A DNA stretch of 12,164 nucleotides, taken from NCBI GenBank assembly GCA_001805375.1, contig MHFY01000155.1:1-12164 (forward strand). The letters are read 5' to 3'. Shown in pieces: positions 5,505 through 11,778 of the stretch. Under the pieces are notes generated by a model. It was not told the origin of the DNA and made no database searches. It saw only the letters and a program-made list of their open reading frames with translations. Every line of letters starts with the position of its first letter. Position 1 is the first letter of the stretch. The position numbers and the translations under genes were made by a program. Source of the stretch: Omnitrophica WOR_2 bacterium GWA2_47_8 (GTDB taxonomy: Bacteria > Omnitrophota > Gorgyraeia > Zapsychrales > GWA2-47-8).

Positions 5505-6860
5505 ATGTTCTCAAAAATTTTAATAGCTAATCGCGGTGAGATCGCTTTAAGGATCATCCGTGCCTGCAAAGAGTTAAACGTCAAGACGGTCGCGGTGTAT
5601 TCTGAAGCGGACCGTGATTCCCTGCATGTTCAATTTGCCGATGAGGCTGTCTGTATCGGCCCTGCCCCGAGCCCGGAAAGTTATTTAAATATCCCCGCCA
5701 TTATTTCAGCCGCTGAGATCACGGACTCGGATGCGATCCATCCGGGTTATGGTTTTTTGGCGGAAAATGCCCATTTCGCGGAAGTCTGCGAGTCCTGCAA
5801 TATCAAGTTCATCGGGCCGTCGGCGGAAGCGATACGAATCATGGGCGATAAGGTCTTAGCGAAAGAAAATATGAGCAAGATCGGTGTTCCACTGACACCC
5901 GGTGGTAAAGGTGTTATCAAAACCAAGGAAGAGGCCATCAATGTAGCGAAAAAAATAAAATATCCGGTCATTATCAAGGCCGCGGCCGGCGGTGGCGGCA
6001 AGGGGATGAGGGTTTGTCACAATGATATCACGTTAGCGACCTCTTTTGCGCTGGCCAAAAAGGAGGCCGAGGTCAATTTTAAGAACGGGGATGTTTACAT
6101 TGAAAAATATATTCAGGAACCGAGGCATATTGAGATCCAGATCATGGCGGACCATTACGGTAATGTGATCCATTTAGGAGAGAGAGAATGCAGTATCCAA
6201 AGGCGCCATCAAAAGCTTTTGGAAGAAGCGCCATCGGTCGCGTTAGATGACAAATTGCGAAAGAAGATGGGGGAGACCGCGGTTAAGATCGCCAAATCCG
6301 TTAATTATAGAGGCGTGGGGACCGTTGAATTTTTGTTGAACACCAACGGTGAATTTTATTTTATGGAAATGAATACCCGGATCCAGGTGGAACATCCCGT
6401 CACCGAGATGGTCACCGGGATCGACCTTGTCAAACGGCAGATCCGTTTGGCCGCCGGTGAAAAGCTTAAGATCCGTCAGGATGACGTTAAGTTAAGGGGG
6501 CATGCGATCGAATGCCGCATCAATGCAGAAGATCCGGATAATAATTTCATGCCTTGTCCGGGCAAGATCGTTGAACTGAACCTGCCCGGAGGACTAGGGG
6601 TGCGGTTGGATACGCATATTTATCCGGGATACAAGATCCCGCCTTTTTATGATTCCATGGTGGCGAAACTTATTACGTACGGTTCTAACCGCAAAGAGGC
6701 CATTGATATCATGCGCCGCGCCTTGGGAGAATTTTATATCAGTCCTATCAAAACAACCATAGGATTGCAGGTTCAAATCATCAATCACGCATCGTTTTTG
6801 GCAGGGAATCTTTCAACACATTTCTTGGAGAAGATCATTAAGTCAAAAAATGAGGGATAA
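5505..6860 (+). CDS. accC: Biotin carboxylase subunit of acetyl-CoA carboxylase
   Basis: ATP-grasp enzyme that carboxylates biotin on AccB using bicarbonate and ATP. The start MFSKILIANRGEIALRIIRA is diagnostic. The 451-residue length is normal. The glycine-rich ATP loop AAGGGGKGMR lies near residues 159-169. The bicarbonate/biotin active-site block ECSIQRRHQK ends in K237. The block FMEMNTRIQVEHPVTE holds E288, N290, R292 and E296, and R338 lies in HAIECRINAEDP. All expected catalytic residues are intact. It is a stand-alone biotin carboxylase with no fused biotinyl or transferase domain, which fits the separate accB just upstream and fatty acid synthesis over pyruvate or propionyl-CoA carboxylation. 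It ends the efp-accB-accC operon; an 84-bp gap follows. Confidence 0.97.
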   Translation: MFSKILIANRGEIALRIIRACKELNVKTVAVYSEADRDSLHVQFADEAVCIGPAPSPESYLNIPAIISAAEITDSDAIHPGYGFLAENAHFAEVCESCNIKFIGPSAEAIRIMGDKVLAKENMSKIGVPLTPGGKGVIKTKEEAINVAKKIKYPVIIKAAAGGGGKGMRVCHNDITLATSFALAKKEAEVNFKNGDVYIEKYIQEPRHIEIQIMADHYGNVIHLGERECSIQRRHQKLLEEAPSVALDDKLRKKMGETAVKIAKSVNYRGVGTVEFLLNTNGEFYFMEMNTRIQVEHPVTEMVTGIDLVKRQIRLAAGEKLKIRQDDVKLRGHAIECRINAEDPDNNFMPCPGKIVELNLPGGLGVRLDTHIYPGYKIPPFYDSMVAKLITYGSNRKEAIDIMRRALGEFYISPIKTTIGLQVQIINHASFLAGNLSTHFLEKIIKSKNEG

Positions 6861-6912
6861 TCGTTAAGGTCTTTGGCCGTAAAAGGTTTCGTTAAGAGAA
6901 ATTTAGATATTG

Positions 6913-6921
6913 TGATAAAAT
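6913..6921 (+). promoter_or_regulatory. Extended -10 promoter candidate for the asp23-amaP operon
   Basis: TGATAAAAT is an extended -10 element (TGn plus TAAAAT, 5 of 6). TTAAGA at 6892-6897 is a weak -35 match 18 bp upstream. The predicted start near 6928 would leave a leader of about 17 nt that still includes the GGAGG ribosome binding site. The 84-bp gap contains nothing else convincing apart from an 8-bp direct repeat TCGTTAAG at 6861-6868 and 6889-6896. Confidence 0.4.
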
Positions 6922-6944
6922 AATGCAGTTTGGAGGCAAAGAAA

Positions 6945-7304
6945 ATGCGAGAAGAGACAAAGGTTGATCTGGGTTCGGTCCAGATCCATAAAAAGGTCAT
7001 TGCAGATATCGCTGCTGCCGCGACCAGCGAGATCGCCAATGTGAAGTTGGTTGAGCCGGATTTTAAATACAGTGTCTTGGAGCTTTTCGGTATGGCCAGC
7101 CATCCCGCCATTGATGTTACGATCGACAAATCCGATCATCAGGTGAGCCTAGAGATCAAGATTGTCGTAAAATACGGGTCGCATATCCCGGATGTCGCCC
7201 GTCAGATTCAAGATGTGGTGCGTGATGCCGTTGAGAGAAGCGCGGATATCACTTTAAAAGATATCAACGTCAGTATCCAGGGATTAGAGAGGGGAAACCA
7301 ATGA
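6945..7304 (+). CDS. Asp23/Gls24 family envelope stress protein
   Basis: Small cytoplasmic protein of the Asp23/Gls24 (DUF322) family, which in Firmicutes gathers at the membrane and is linked to cell envelope stress. Family signs are the opening LGSVQIHKKVIADIAAAATSEI, a central IDVTIDKSDHQVSLEIKIVVKYG, and the ending DIQD/VVRDAVERSADITLKDINVSI. The length of 119 residues is close to compact family members and lacks the charged tail of S. aureus Asp23. I chose the ATG at 6945 because GGAGG (6932-6936) is correctly spaced 8 nt upstream; an in-frame TTG at 6930 would overlap that site. It overlaps by 4 bp (ATGA) the gene for an AmaP-like membrane protein, its expected anchor. This pairing supports the call. 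Its molecular action is not established. Confidence 0.9.
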   Translation: MREETKVDLGSVQIHKKVIADIAAAATSEIANVKLVEPDFKYSVLELFGMASHPAIDVTIDKSDHQVSLEIKIVVKYGSHIPDVARQIQDVVRDAVERSADITLKDINVSIQGLERGNQ

Positions 7305-7918
7305 ACTTTATGTCACGTCTCGCGTTGTTGTTTTACATGACGATCGTGCTTTTTATCGGATGCTTTCTGCTGACTTTTGTTTTAAATTTGATCAGTTATC
7401 ACGATGTTGTGGCCATTGTGGACGGTTTTTATAACGATGAAAGTATAAAAGTAGCCGTGCTCATTATCGCCATAACTTTATTGATCTTAAATTGCCTTTT
7501 CGCCCAGATCATCTCCGGGGTGCGTGAAAAGCAAAAAAATATCGCATTTGATAATCCCTCCGGCCGGGTAAGTGTTTCATTATCCGCGATGGAAGATCTG
7601 GTCAGGCGCTTGCTGATCAAATCGCCGGAGGTCAAGGACAGTAAGATCGATATTACGGCGACAAAGAAAAAGGGACTGGATATTGCCGTGCGTTTGATCT
7701 TAAAGTCCGATGTCAACATCCCTGATCTAACAGCCGTCTTACAAGAGGCTATCAGCCGTAAGATCCACAATACGATCGCCCTGGAAGGTCCCGTTAACGT
7801 TAAGATCGATGTTACAAAGATCGTTCCGGAATCGAATCCCAAGAGCGCTACGGTCGTAGAGGACGATGAATTCAGAAAAACTAAAGCCAACATTCCTTTT
7901 CAGGGATACCGACCTTAA
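7301..7918 (+). CDS. AmaP-like membrane anchor with Asp23-like domain
   Basis: Inner membrane protein resembling the alkaline shock response membrane anchor AmaP, which recruits Asp23 to the membrane. Two membrane helices are evident, about residues 7-31 (LALLFYMTIVLFIGCFLL) and 50-71 (IKVAVLIIAITLLILNCL), forming a hairpin. The soluble part (about 80-180) is itself Asp23-like: NPSGRVSVSLSAMEDLVRRL, then the strand pattern LDIAVRLILKSDVNIPDLT and GPVNVKIDVTKIV. The C-terminal 25 residues are polar. The 205-residue length fits the family. It overlaps the Asp23 gene by 4 bp, and its stop TAA shares the A of the next ATG (TAATG), so translation with pfk is probably coupled. Function is inferred from Firmicutes homologues; its partner is most likely the upstream gene product. 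Confidence 0.85.
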   Translation: MNFMSRLALLFYMTIVLFIGCFLLTFVLNLISYHDVVAIVDGFYNDESIKVAVLIIAITLLILNCLFAQIISGVREKQKNIAFDNPSGRVSVSLSAMEDLVRRLLIKSPEVKDSKIDITATKKKGLDIAVRLILKSDVNIPDLTAVLQEAISRKIHNTIALEGPVNVKIDVTKIVPESNPKSATVVEDDEFRKTKANIPFQGYRP

Positions 7919-8934
7919 TGCGAAAGATTGGAATCTTGACAGGTGGAGCTGATTGTCCCGGGTTAAATTCGGTCATCCGCGCGGTGGTGCGTAAAGGAAT
8001 GCTGGAAGGATACGTTGTCACCGGCATCAAGAACGGTTGGCTGGGGCTCATTGAAAACGATATGCGCATTTTGGATCTGCGTGTCACCTCCGGTATCATA
8101 GACAGAGGCGGTACGATCCTCGGCACCAGCCGTATCAATCCGTGTGAAAATAAAGAAAGCATCGAAAACATAACCGAGAATTTTAAACGCAGCGGTATGG
8201 ACGGCGTGATCGCCGTAGGCGGAGAAGAGACGCTTAAGGTAGCGTTGGCCTTACATAAAGAAAACCGCGTCAAAGTTGTTGGTGTCCCCAAATCTATCGA
8301 TAACGCTTTATCCGGGACCGATTACGCCTTTGGTTTCGATACCGCGGTGAATATCGCAACGGAATGCATCGACCGGCTGCACACAACGGCCGAGAGCCAT
8401 CATCGTATCATGGTCATTGAGGTCATGGGACAATATACGGGATGGATCGCTCTGGAGGCCGGCATGGCCGGAGGGGCGGATATCATTTTAGTACCGGAAT
8501 TTCCGGTTGATATGAACCAGGTCTGTGAATCTTTGAAAAAAAGGCATGAACGGGGCAAATCATTCAGCATTATTATTGTCGCGGAAGGAACAAAATTGAT
8601 CGGGTATGCAGAAAAGAGCCAGGGTTTGGAGCGCCGGCGCTTCGGAAATATCGGAGAGCTGGTCGCCAAGTCTATCGAAGATGCCACAGGATTCGAAACC
8701 AGGGTCAGTGTTTTGGGCCACATTCAGCGAGGCGGAACCCCGACCGCGTATGACCGGTTGATCGGCACACGATTCGGGATCAAGGCCGTGGAATTAATCC
8801 AACAAAATAAGTTCGGTAAAATGGTGAGCCTCCGGGGCAATAAATTGCAGGATGTCGATCTGGAAGAGGCTGTTAAACAGAGAAAAACCATTGATATCGA
8901 CCTTTATGAGACGGCAAAAGTATTTTTTGCTTAA
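7918..8934 (+). CDS. 6-phosphofructokinase, probably PPi-dependent
   Basis: Phosphofructokinase of the PfkA fold, converting fructose 6-phosphate to fructose 1,6-bisphosphate in glycolysis. Family signs are IGILTGGADCPGLNSVIRAV at the start, RGGTILGTSR, GFDTAVNIATECIDRLH, SHHRIMVIEVMG, IIVAEGTK and SVLGHIQRGGTPTAYDR. At the phosphoryl donor site, the ATP-type GGDGS is replaced by GGEET (E103, E104), and ATP-type PGTIDND by PKSIDNA (K125, D128). An acidic residue at position 104 plus Lys at 124/125 is the recognised pattern of PPi-dependent and other non-classical enzymes. The catalytic base D128 is kept. The usual Asp two residues later is A130, and MGR is MGQ. A PPi enzyme would be reversible and serve gluconeogenesis too. 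Its 338 residues fit the short PFK class. It is coupled to amaP upstream and lies 13 bp before gmhA. The gene may be called pfkA or pfp; donor use needs assay. Confidence 0.92.
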   Translation: MRKIGILTGGADCPGLNSVIRAVVRKGMLEGYVVTGIKNGWLGLIENDMRILDLRVTSGIIDRGGTILGTSRINPCENKESIENITENFKRSGMDGVIAVGGEETLKVALALHKENRVKVVGVPKSIDNALSGTDYAFGFDTAVNIATECIDRLHTTAESHHRIMVIEVMGQYTGWIALEAGMAGGADIILVPEFPVDMNQVCESLKKRHERGKSFSIIIVAEGTKLIGYAEKSQGLERRRFGNIGELVAKSIEDATGFETRVSVLGHIQRGGTPTAYDRLIGTRFGIKAVELIQQNKFGKMVSLRGNKLQDVDLEEAVKQRKTIDIDLYETAKVFFA

Positions 8935-8947
8935 AAAATTGTGATGT

Positions 8948-9514
8948 ATGCAAGACGCGATTAAGAAAATATTTTCAGAATCCATCAAGGTCAAAGAAAA
9001 AACTCTTTCTGATAATCTCGAGGCGATCGTCCAAGCCGTCAAGGTTATCACCGATAGCTTAAAGAAAAATAATAAGATCATCATCTTCGGCAACGGCGGC
9101 TCCGCAGCCGACAGCCAGCACATCGCGGCGGAATTTATCGGCCGGTTCCAAAAAGAAAGAAAGGCCCTCGCCGCTATCGCCCTCACCACCGACACCTCGA
9201 TCTTAACCGCTTTAGGTAATGACTATAATTTTGATATTGTTTTCGCCCGTCAGATCGAAGGCTTAGGCCAAAAGGGGGATGTGGCCATCGGCCTTTCCAC
9301 CAGTGGAAATTCCGCCAATGTCATTAAGGCCGTCGAAAAGGCCAAGGCCATGGGAATCAAGACCATTTCTTTGACCGGATGTAAAGGCGGGAAGCTGGCC
9401 CCTTTAACGGATATTAAATTGATCGTCCCGTCGGATATCACAGCCCGGATCCAAGAATCGCATATCTGTATGTTCCATGCGATCTGCGAACTGGTGGAGA
9501 AAAATTTTGCGTGA
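8948..9514 (+). CDS. gmhA: Sedoheptulose-7-phosphate isomerase
   Basis: First step of ADP-heptose synthesis for LPS core: isomerises D-sedoheptulose 7-phosphate to D-glycero-D-manno-heptose 7-phosphate. A SIS domain fills the protein: FGNGGSAADSQHIAAEFIGR carries the phosphate-binding loop and E62, equivalent to the E. coli catalytic Glu in AAEF. LSTSGNSANVIKAVEKAK is the second phosphate-binding segment, and H172 in IQESHICMFH matches the second catalytic residue. TTDTSILTALGNDY is also typical. The length of 188 residues is normal. The ATG at 8948 lacks a strong ribosome binding site. It overlaps the next gene by 4 bp, and that gene encodes another enzyme of the same pathway, which supports the function over other SIS proteins such as DiaA. 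Confidence 0.93.
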   Translation: MQDAIKKIFSESIKVKEKTLSDNLEAIVQAVKVITDSLKKNNKIIIFGNGGSAADSQHIAAEFIGRFQKERKALAAIALTTDTSILTALGNDYNFDIVFARQIEGLGQKGDVAIGLSTSGNSANVIKAVEKAKAMGIKTISLTGCKGGKLAPLTDIKLIVPSDITARIQESHICMFHAICELVEKNFA

Positions 9515-9999
9515 ACACGCTGACGAAAATCGTATCGGCTGAAAAACTTCTTAAATTGCTCCCGCGGCTTCGCCGGGGAAAAAGGAAGATCGCCTGGACC
9601 AACGGCTGCTTTGACATTTTGCATTGGGGGCACATCAGTTATTTGGAAAAAGCCAAAAAAGACGGCCGGATCCTGATCGTAGGGTTAAACAGCGATAGAT
9701 CGGTACGCATGATCAAAGGAAGTAAACGGCCCATTGTGCCGCAGAAGGCGCGGGCCGCGGTTTTGGCCGGTTTGGCCTGTGTCGATTACGTGACGATCTT
9801 TGATGAAGCAACGCCAGAAAAAGTCATTAAAAAATTAAAACCGGATATCCTTATCAAAGGAGCGGATTGGAAAAATAAAGAAGTCGCTGGACAGAAGAGC
9901 GTGAAGAAAAGCGGGGGCAAGGTTGAGTTTATCAAATACATCCCGCATTATTCCTCCAGCGAAATTATCCAAACCATTTTAGAGAAGTGCAAAACATAA
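9511..9999 (+). CDS. Heptose 1-phosphate adenylyltransferase, RfaE2/HldE C-terminal type
   Basis: Transfers AMP from ATP to D-glycero-D-manno-heptose 1-phosphate, giving ADP-heptose. It is a cytidylyltransferase-like nucleotidyltransferase: TNGCFDILHWGHISYLEKAK contains the HxGH signature (H38-W-G-H41). Further signs are LIVGLNSDRSVRMIKG, RPIVPQKARAAVLAGLACVDYV, TPEKVIKKLKPDILIKGADW and the ending YSSSEIIQTI. The 162-residue length matches the stand-alone adenylyltransferase, not the bifunctional HldE, so the kinase half (HldE1/HldA) must be elsewhere; GmhB is also absent here. The start is GTG at 9511 in a GTGA overlap with gmhA. Its 3' end overlaps the thiamin gene by 13 bp. The close relation to gmhA makes the pathway call strong. 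FAD synthetase-like or glycerol-3-phosphate cytidylyltransferase alternatives are less likely. Confidence 0.92.
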   Translation: MNTLTKIVSAEKLLKLLPRLRRGKRKIAWTNGCFDILHWGHISYLEKAKKDGRILIVGLNSDRSVRMIKGSKRPIVPQKARAAVLAGLACVDYVTIFDEATPEKVIKKLKPDILIKGADWKNKEVAGQKSVKKSGGKVEFIKYIPHYSSSEIIQTILEKCKT

Positions 10000-10403
10000 A
10001 TGACAAAAAGGTCCAGCGTATCATCGATGCCAACTTCAACCGCGCCAAGGAAGGCCTAAGGGTCTGTGAGGATATCTGCCGGTTTATTTATAACAAAAAG
10101 GATTTAACGGGCGGATACAAAGCGATACGCCACGATTTAACAAAAGTCATGCAAGGGTTGGGGTTGCTGGATATTATCCGGGCGAGGGATATCGAGAATG
10201 ATGTCGGCAAACGAACGATATCTTCGGAGCTTAAAAGAAGGAATATCAGCGACATCTTATACGCCAATTCGCAAAGGGTCAAAGAATCGATCCGCGTTTT
10301 GGAAGAGTTCGCCAAGTTGTTAACCCCGCGCCTAGCCATGCGGTTAAAGGACCTGCGGTACAAGCTGTATGCACTCGAAAGAAAAATTGTTAAAAAGACT
10401 TAA
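9987..10403 (+). CDS. thiD2: Stand-alone ThiD2-type domain protein, predicted HMP-P kinase
   Basis: Matches the ThiD2 domain normally found fused to the N-terminus of ThiE in cyanobacteria and other phyla. ThiD2 has been reported as a monofunctional hydroxymethylpyrimidine phosphate kinase, making HMP-PP for ThiE. Recognisable blocks are RIIDANFNRAKEGLRVCEDI, the helix YKAIRHDLTKVMQGL, RARDIENDVGKRTIS, and SQRVKESIRVLEEFAKLL, followed by LKDLRYKLYALERK. It is 138 residues, a full domain. The only workable start is GTG at 9987, inside the end of the adenylyltransferase gene (13-bp overlap), since the conserved block begins about ten residues later and the nearby ATG at 10000 is out of frame. 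Its last 35 bp overlap thiE in another frame, so the usual fusion is split here. All-alpha content fits the family. Kinase activity is inferred by homology. Confidence 0.85.
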   Translation: MQNINDKKVQRIIDANFNRAKEGLRVCEDICRFIYNKKDLTGGYKAIRHDLTKVMQGLGLLDIIRARDIENDVGKRTISSELKRRNISDILYANSQRVKESIRVLEEFAKLLTPRLAMRLKDLRYKLYALERKIVKKT

Positions 10404-11016
10404 GTTCTATTTGATCTTGGACGCACAGGTCAATGATTATTCAGAGCTTTTTGAGATAGTAAAGATCGCCGCAAAAACAAAAGTGGATATTCTGCAGATC
10501 CGGGACAAGCACGGAAACGCCAAAGACATTTTGGATTTTTCTTTGAAGGCCATGCAGCATTTAAAGGGGCGCGTGCCGTTCATCGTCAATGACAGGGTGG
10601 ATATCGCGTTGGCCAGTGGCGCTTCGGGTGTGCATGTTGGGACAGATGACCTGCCTATTAAAGCGGCAAGAAAAATGTTGGGAAGTAAGGCGATCATCGG
10701 CGCCTCCTGCCAAAGCCTCGAGCACGCATGGAAAGCGCAAGCTGAAAAGGCGGATTATATCGGTTTCGGATCGGTGTTTAGAACTTTAACTAAGCCCGAT
10801 CGGGACGAAATGGATCTGGGATTATTGGAGCAGGTTGTTAAAACGATCAAGATCCCGGTGTTCGCTATCGGCGGTATTTCACAGGACAATGTTAGTACTC
10901 TTTTGGCGCTAGGGGTTAAGCGCATTGCGGTTTGCCGGGCGGTGTGTGAGGCGGAGGATGTCGGCCAGGCGATGGAAGATTTTCAAAAAATTTTAAGAAG
11001 CACAGGCAAGAGTTAG
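10369..11016 (+). CDS. thiE: Thiamine-phosphate synthase
   Basis: Joins HMP pyrophosphate and hydroxyethylthiazole phosphate to give thiamin phosphate. A TIM barrel with the expected landmarks: VDILQIRDK (Q43, R45, K47), PFIVNDRVDIAL (N74, D75 for Mg-pyrophosphate), GVHVGTDDLP, IGASCQS, DYIGFGSVFRTLTKP and IPVFAIGGIS near the end. Its 215 residues are the normal length for a single-domain ThiE. The ATG at 10369 lies 35 bp inside the thiD2 gene in the +1 frame; the barrel begins about 11 residues later at KFYLILD, so no later start is likely. Translation is probably coupled to thiD2. A TenI-like regulator or aromatizing enzyme is the main alternative, but the intact pyrophosphate-binding residues and the ThiD2 neighbour favour ThiE. 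Confidence 0.94.
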   Translation: MHSKEKLLKRLKFYLILDAQVNDYSELFEIVKIAAKTKVDILQIRDKHGNAKDILDFSLKAMQHLKGRVPFIVNDRVDIALASGASGVHVGTDDLPIKAARKMLGSKAIIGASCQSLEHAWKAQAEKADYIGFGSVFRTLTKPDRDEMDLGLLEQVVKTIKIPVFAIGGISQDNVSTLLALGVKRIAVCRAVCEAEDVGQAMEDFQKILRSTGKS

Positions 11017-11033
11017 AAAGTATCCTAATTTTT

Positions 11034-11107
11034 GCGAGGATAATTCAGTGGTAGAATGTCAGCTTCCCAAGCTGAATACGCGGGTTCGATTCCCGTTCCT
11101 CGCTCCA
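11034..11107 (+). tRNA. tRNA-Gly, anticodon CCC
   Basis: A complete cloverleaf of 74 nt including an encoded CCA. The acceptor stem pairs GCGAGGA (11034-11040) with TCCTCGC (11097-11103), followed by discriminator T and CCA (11105-11107). The D arm is ATTC/GAAT with loop AGTGGTA. The anticodon stem TCAGC/GCTGA holds the loop TTCCCAA with CCC at 11066-11068. The T arm GCGGG/CCCGT holds TTCGATT. It lies 17 bp after thiE and 17 bp before the lipoprotein start, on the same strand. No good separate promoter is visible (only TATCCT at 11021-11026), so it may be processed from the thiE transcript. Confidence 0.97.
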
Positions 11108-11124
11108 AGATAGCGATCACGGGT

Positions 11125-11775
11125 GTGAGAAAATATTACTGGTTAGTGTTCGTTCTTTTACTTTTATTGACGGGTTGTGCGACAACAAAAGTCGCTGAAA
11201 AGCCCAGCGCGCCTGCCGTGCAGGGTGTGTATCATAAGGTTAAAAAGGGAGAGACGCTCTGGCGGATCGCGAAGATCTATGAGATCTCGATCGATCTTAT
11301 CATCAGCAGCAACAATATCCCGAATGTCGCGCAGCTTGAAGCAAACCAGCTTTTGTTCATTCCCGGCGCCGCCGAGGCCAAGGATATCCCGTTAGATCAG
11401 GACCTGAACAAGAATGACTTTGTTTGGCCGGTGGAAGGGCAGATCCTTTTTTATTTCGGCCAAAGCCGAAGAGGGGGCTTAAGTAACGGCATCGATATCA
11501 AATGCCATGAAGGCGAGATGGTCAAAGCCGCCCGTTCCGGCAAGGTCGTGTTTGCCGATTATCTGACCGGGTATGCTTATACGGTTGTGATCGATCATCT
11601 GGATGGTTTTTCAACCGTTTATGCGCAGAATGTTTCCTTGGCGGTAAAGCTCAGCGACAATGTTTTGAAAGGCGATGTGATCGGCCGGGTGGGCCAGCGG
11701 GAAAGATTAGCGTATTTGCATTTTGAGATCAGAAAAAACAGCAAGGCGGACAACCCGCTGTATTATTTGCCATAA
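11125..11775 (+). CDS. LysM and degenerate LytM/M23 lipoprotein, NlpD/EnvC-like
   Basis: Probable lipoprotein that activates cell-wall amidases during division. The start is a GTG at 11125; the same frame is open upstream to 11056, but that stretch is the tRNA gene and is not coding. The signal is short: Arg-Lys, then VLLLLLTGC with lipobox LTGC, so Cys 20 would be lipidated. A LysM domain follows (about 34-80, KVKKGETLWRIAKIYEI, ending LLFIPG) and then an M23 domain (about 99-216). Active-site ligands are lost: the first His is Asn in SNGIDI, YAH is YAQ, and the final HxH is YLH in YLHFEIR. This pattern matches NlpD/EnvC-type activators that lack peptidase activity. Its stop is 3 bp before the ATPase gene. 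Catalytic inactivity is read from sequence; the amidase partner is inferred. Confidence 0.88.
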   Translation: MRKYYWLVFVLLLLLTGCATTKVAEKPSAPAVQGVYHKVKKGETLWRIAKIYEISIDLIISSNNIPNVAQLEANQLLFIPGAAEAKDIPLDQDLNKNDFVWPVEGQILFYFGQSRRGGLSNGIDIKCHEGEMVKAARSGKVVFADYLTGYAYTVVIDHLDGFSTVYAQNVSLAVKLSDNVLKGDVIGRVGQRERLAYLHFEIRKNSKADNPLYYLP

Positions 11776-11778
11776 ATT

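Noticed and set aside
6861..6896. Direct repeat TCGTTAAG (6861-6868 and 6889-6896) as an operator
   Set aside because: An 8-bp repeat in an 84-bp gap can easily occur by chance, and it has no symmetry or known regulator match.
6930..6944. TTG start at 6930 for the Asp23-like gene
   Set aside because: It overlaps the GGAGG ribosome binding site (6932-6936) that is ideally spaced for the ATG at 6945.
10378..10403. Programmed ribosomal frameshift producing a ThiD2-ThiE fusion
   Set aside because: A +1 shift would be required. The A-rich stretch offers -1 type slippery bases but no known +1 signal such as an in-frame stop with a Shine-Dalgarno-like stimulator. An internal ATG start for thiE is simpler.
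11056..11124. ATG at 11056 as start of the lipoprotein gene
   Set aside because: These codons are the anticodon and T arms of the tRNA-Gly gene. The lipoprotein signal starts only after them, so GTG at 11125 is the sensible start.
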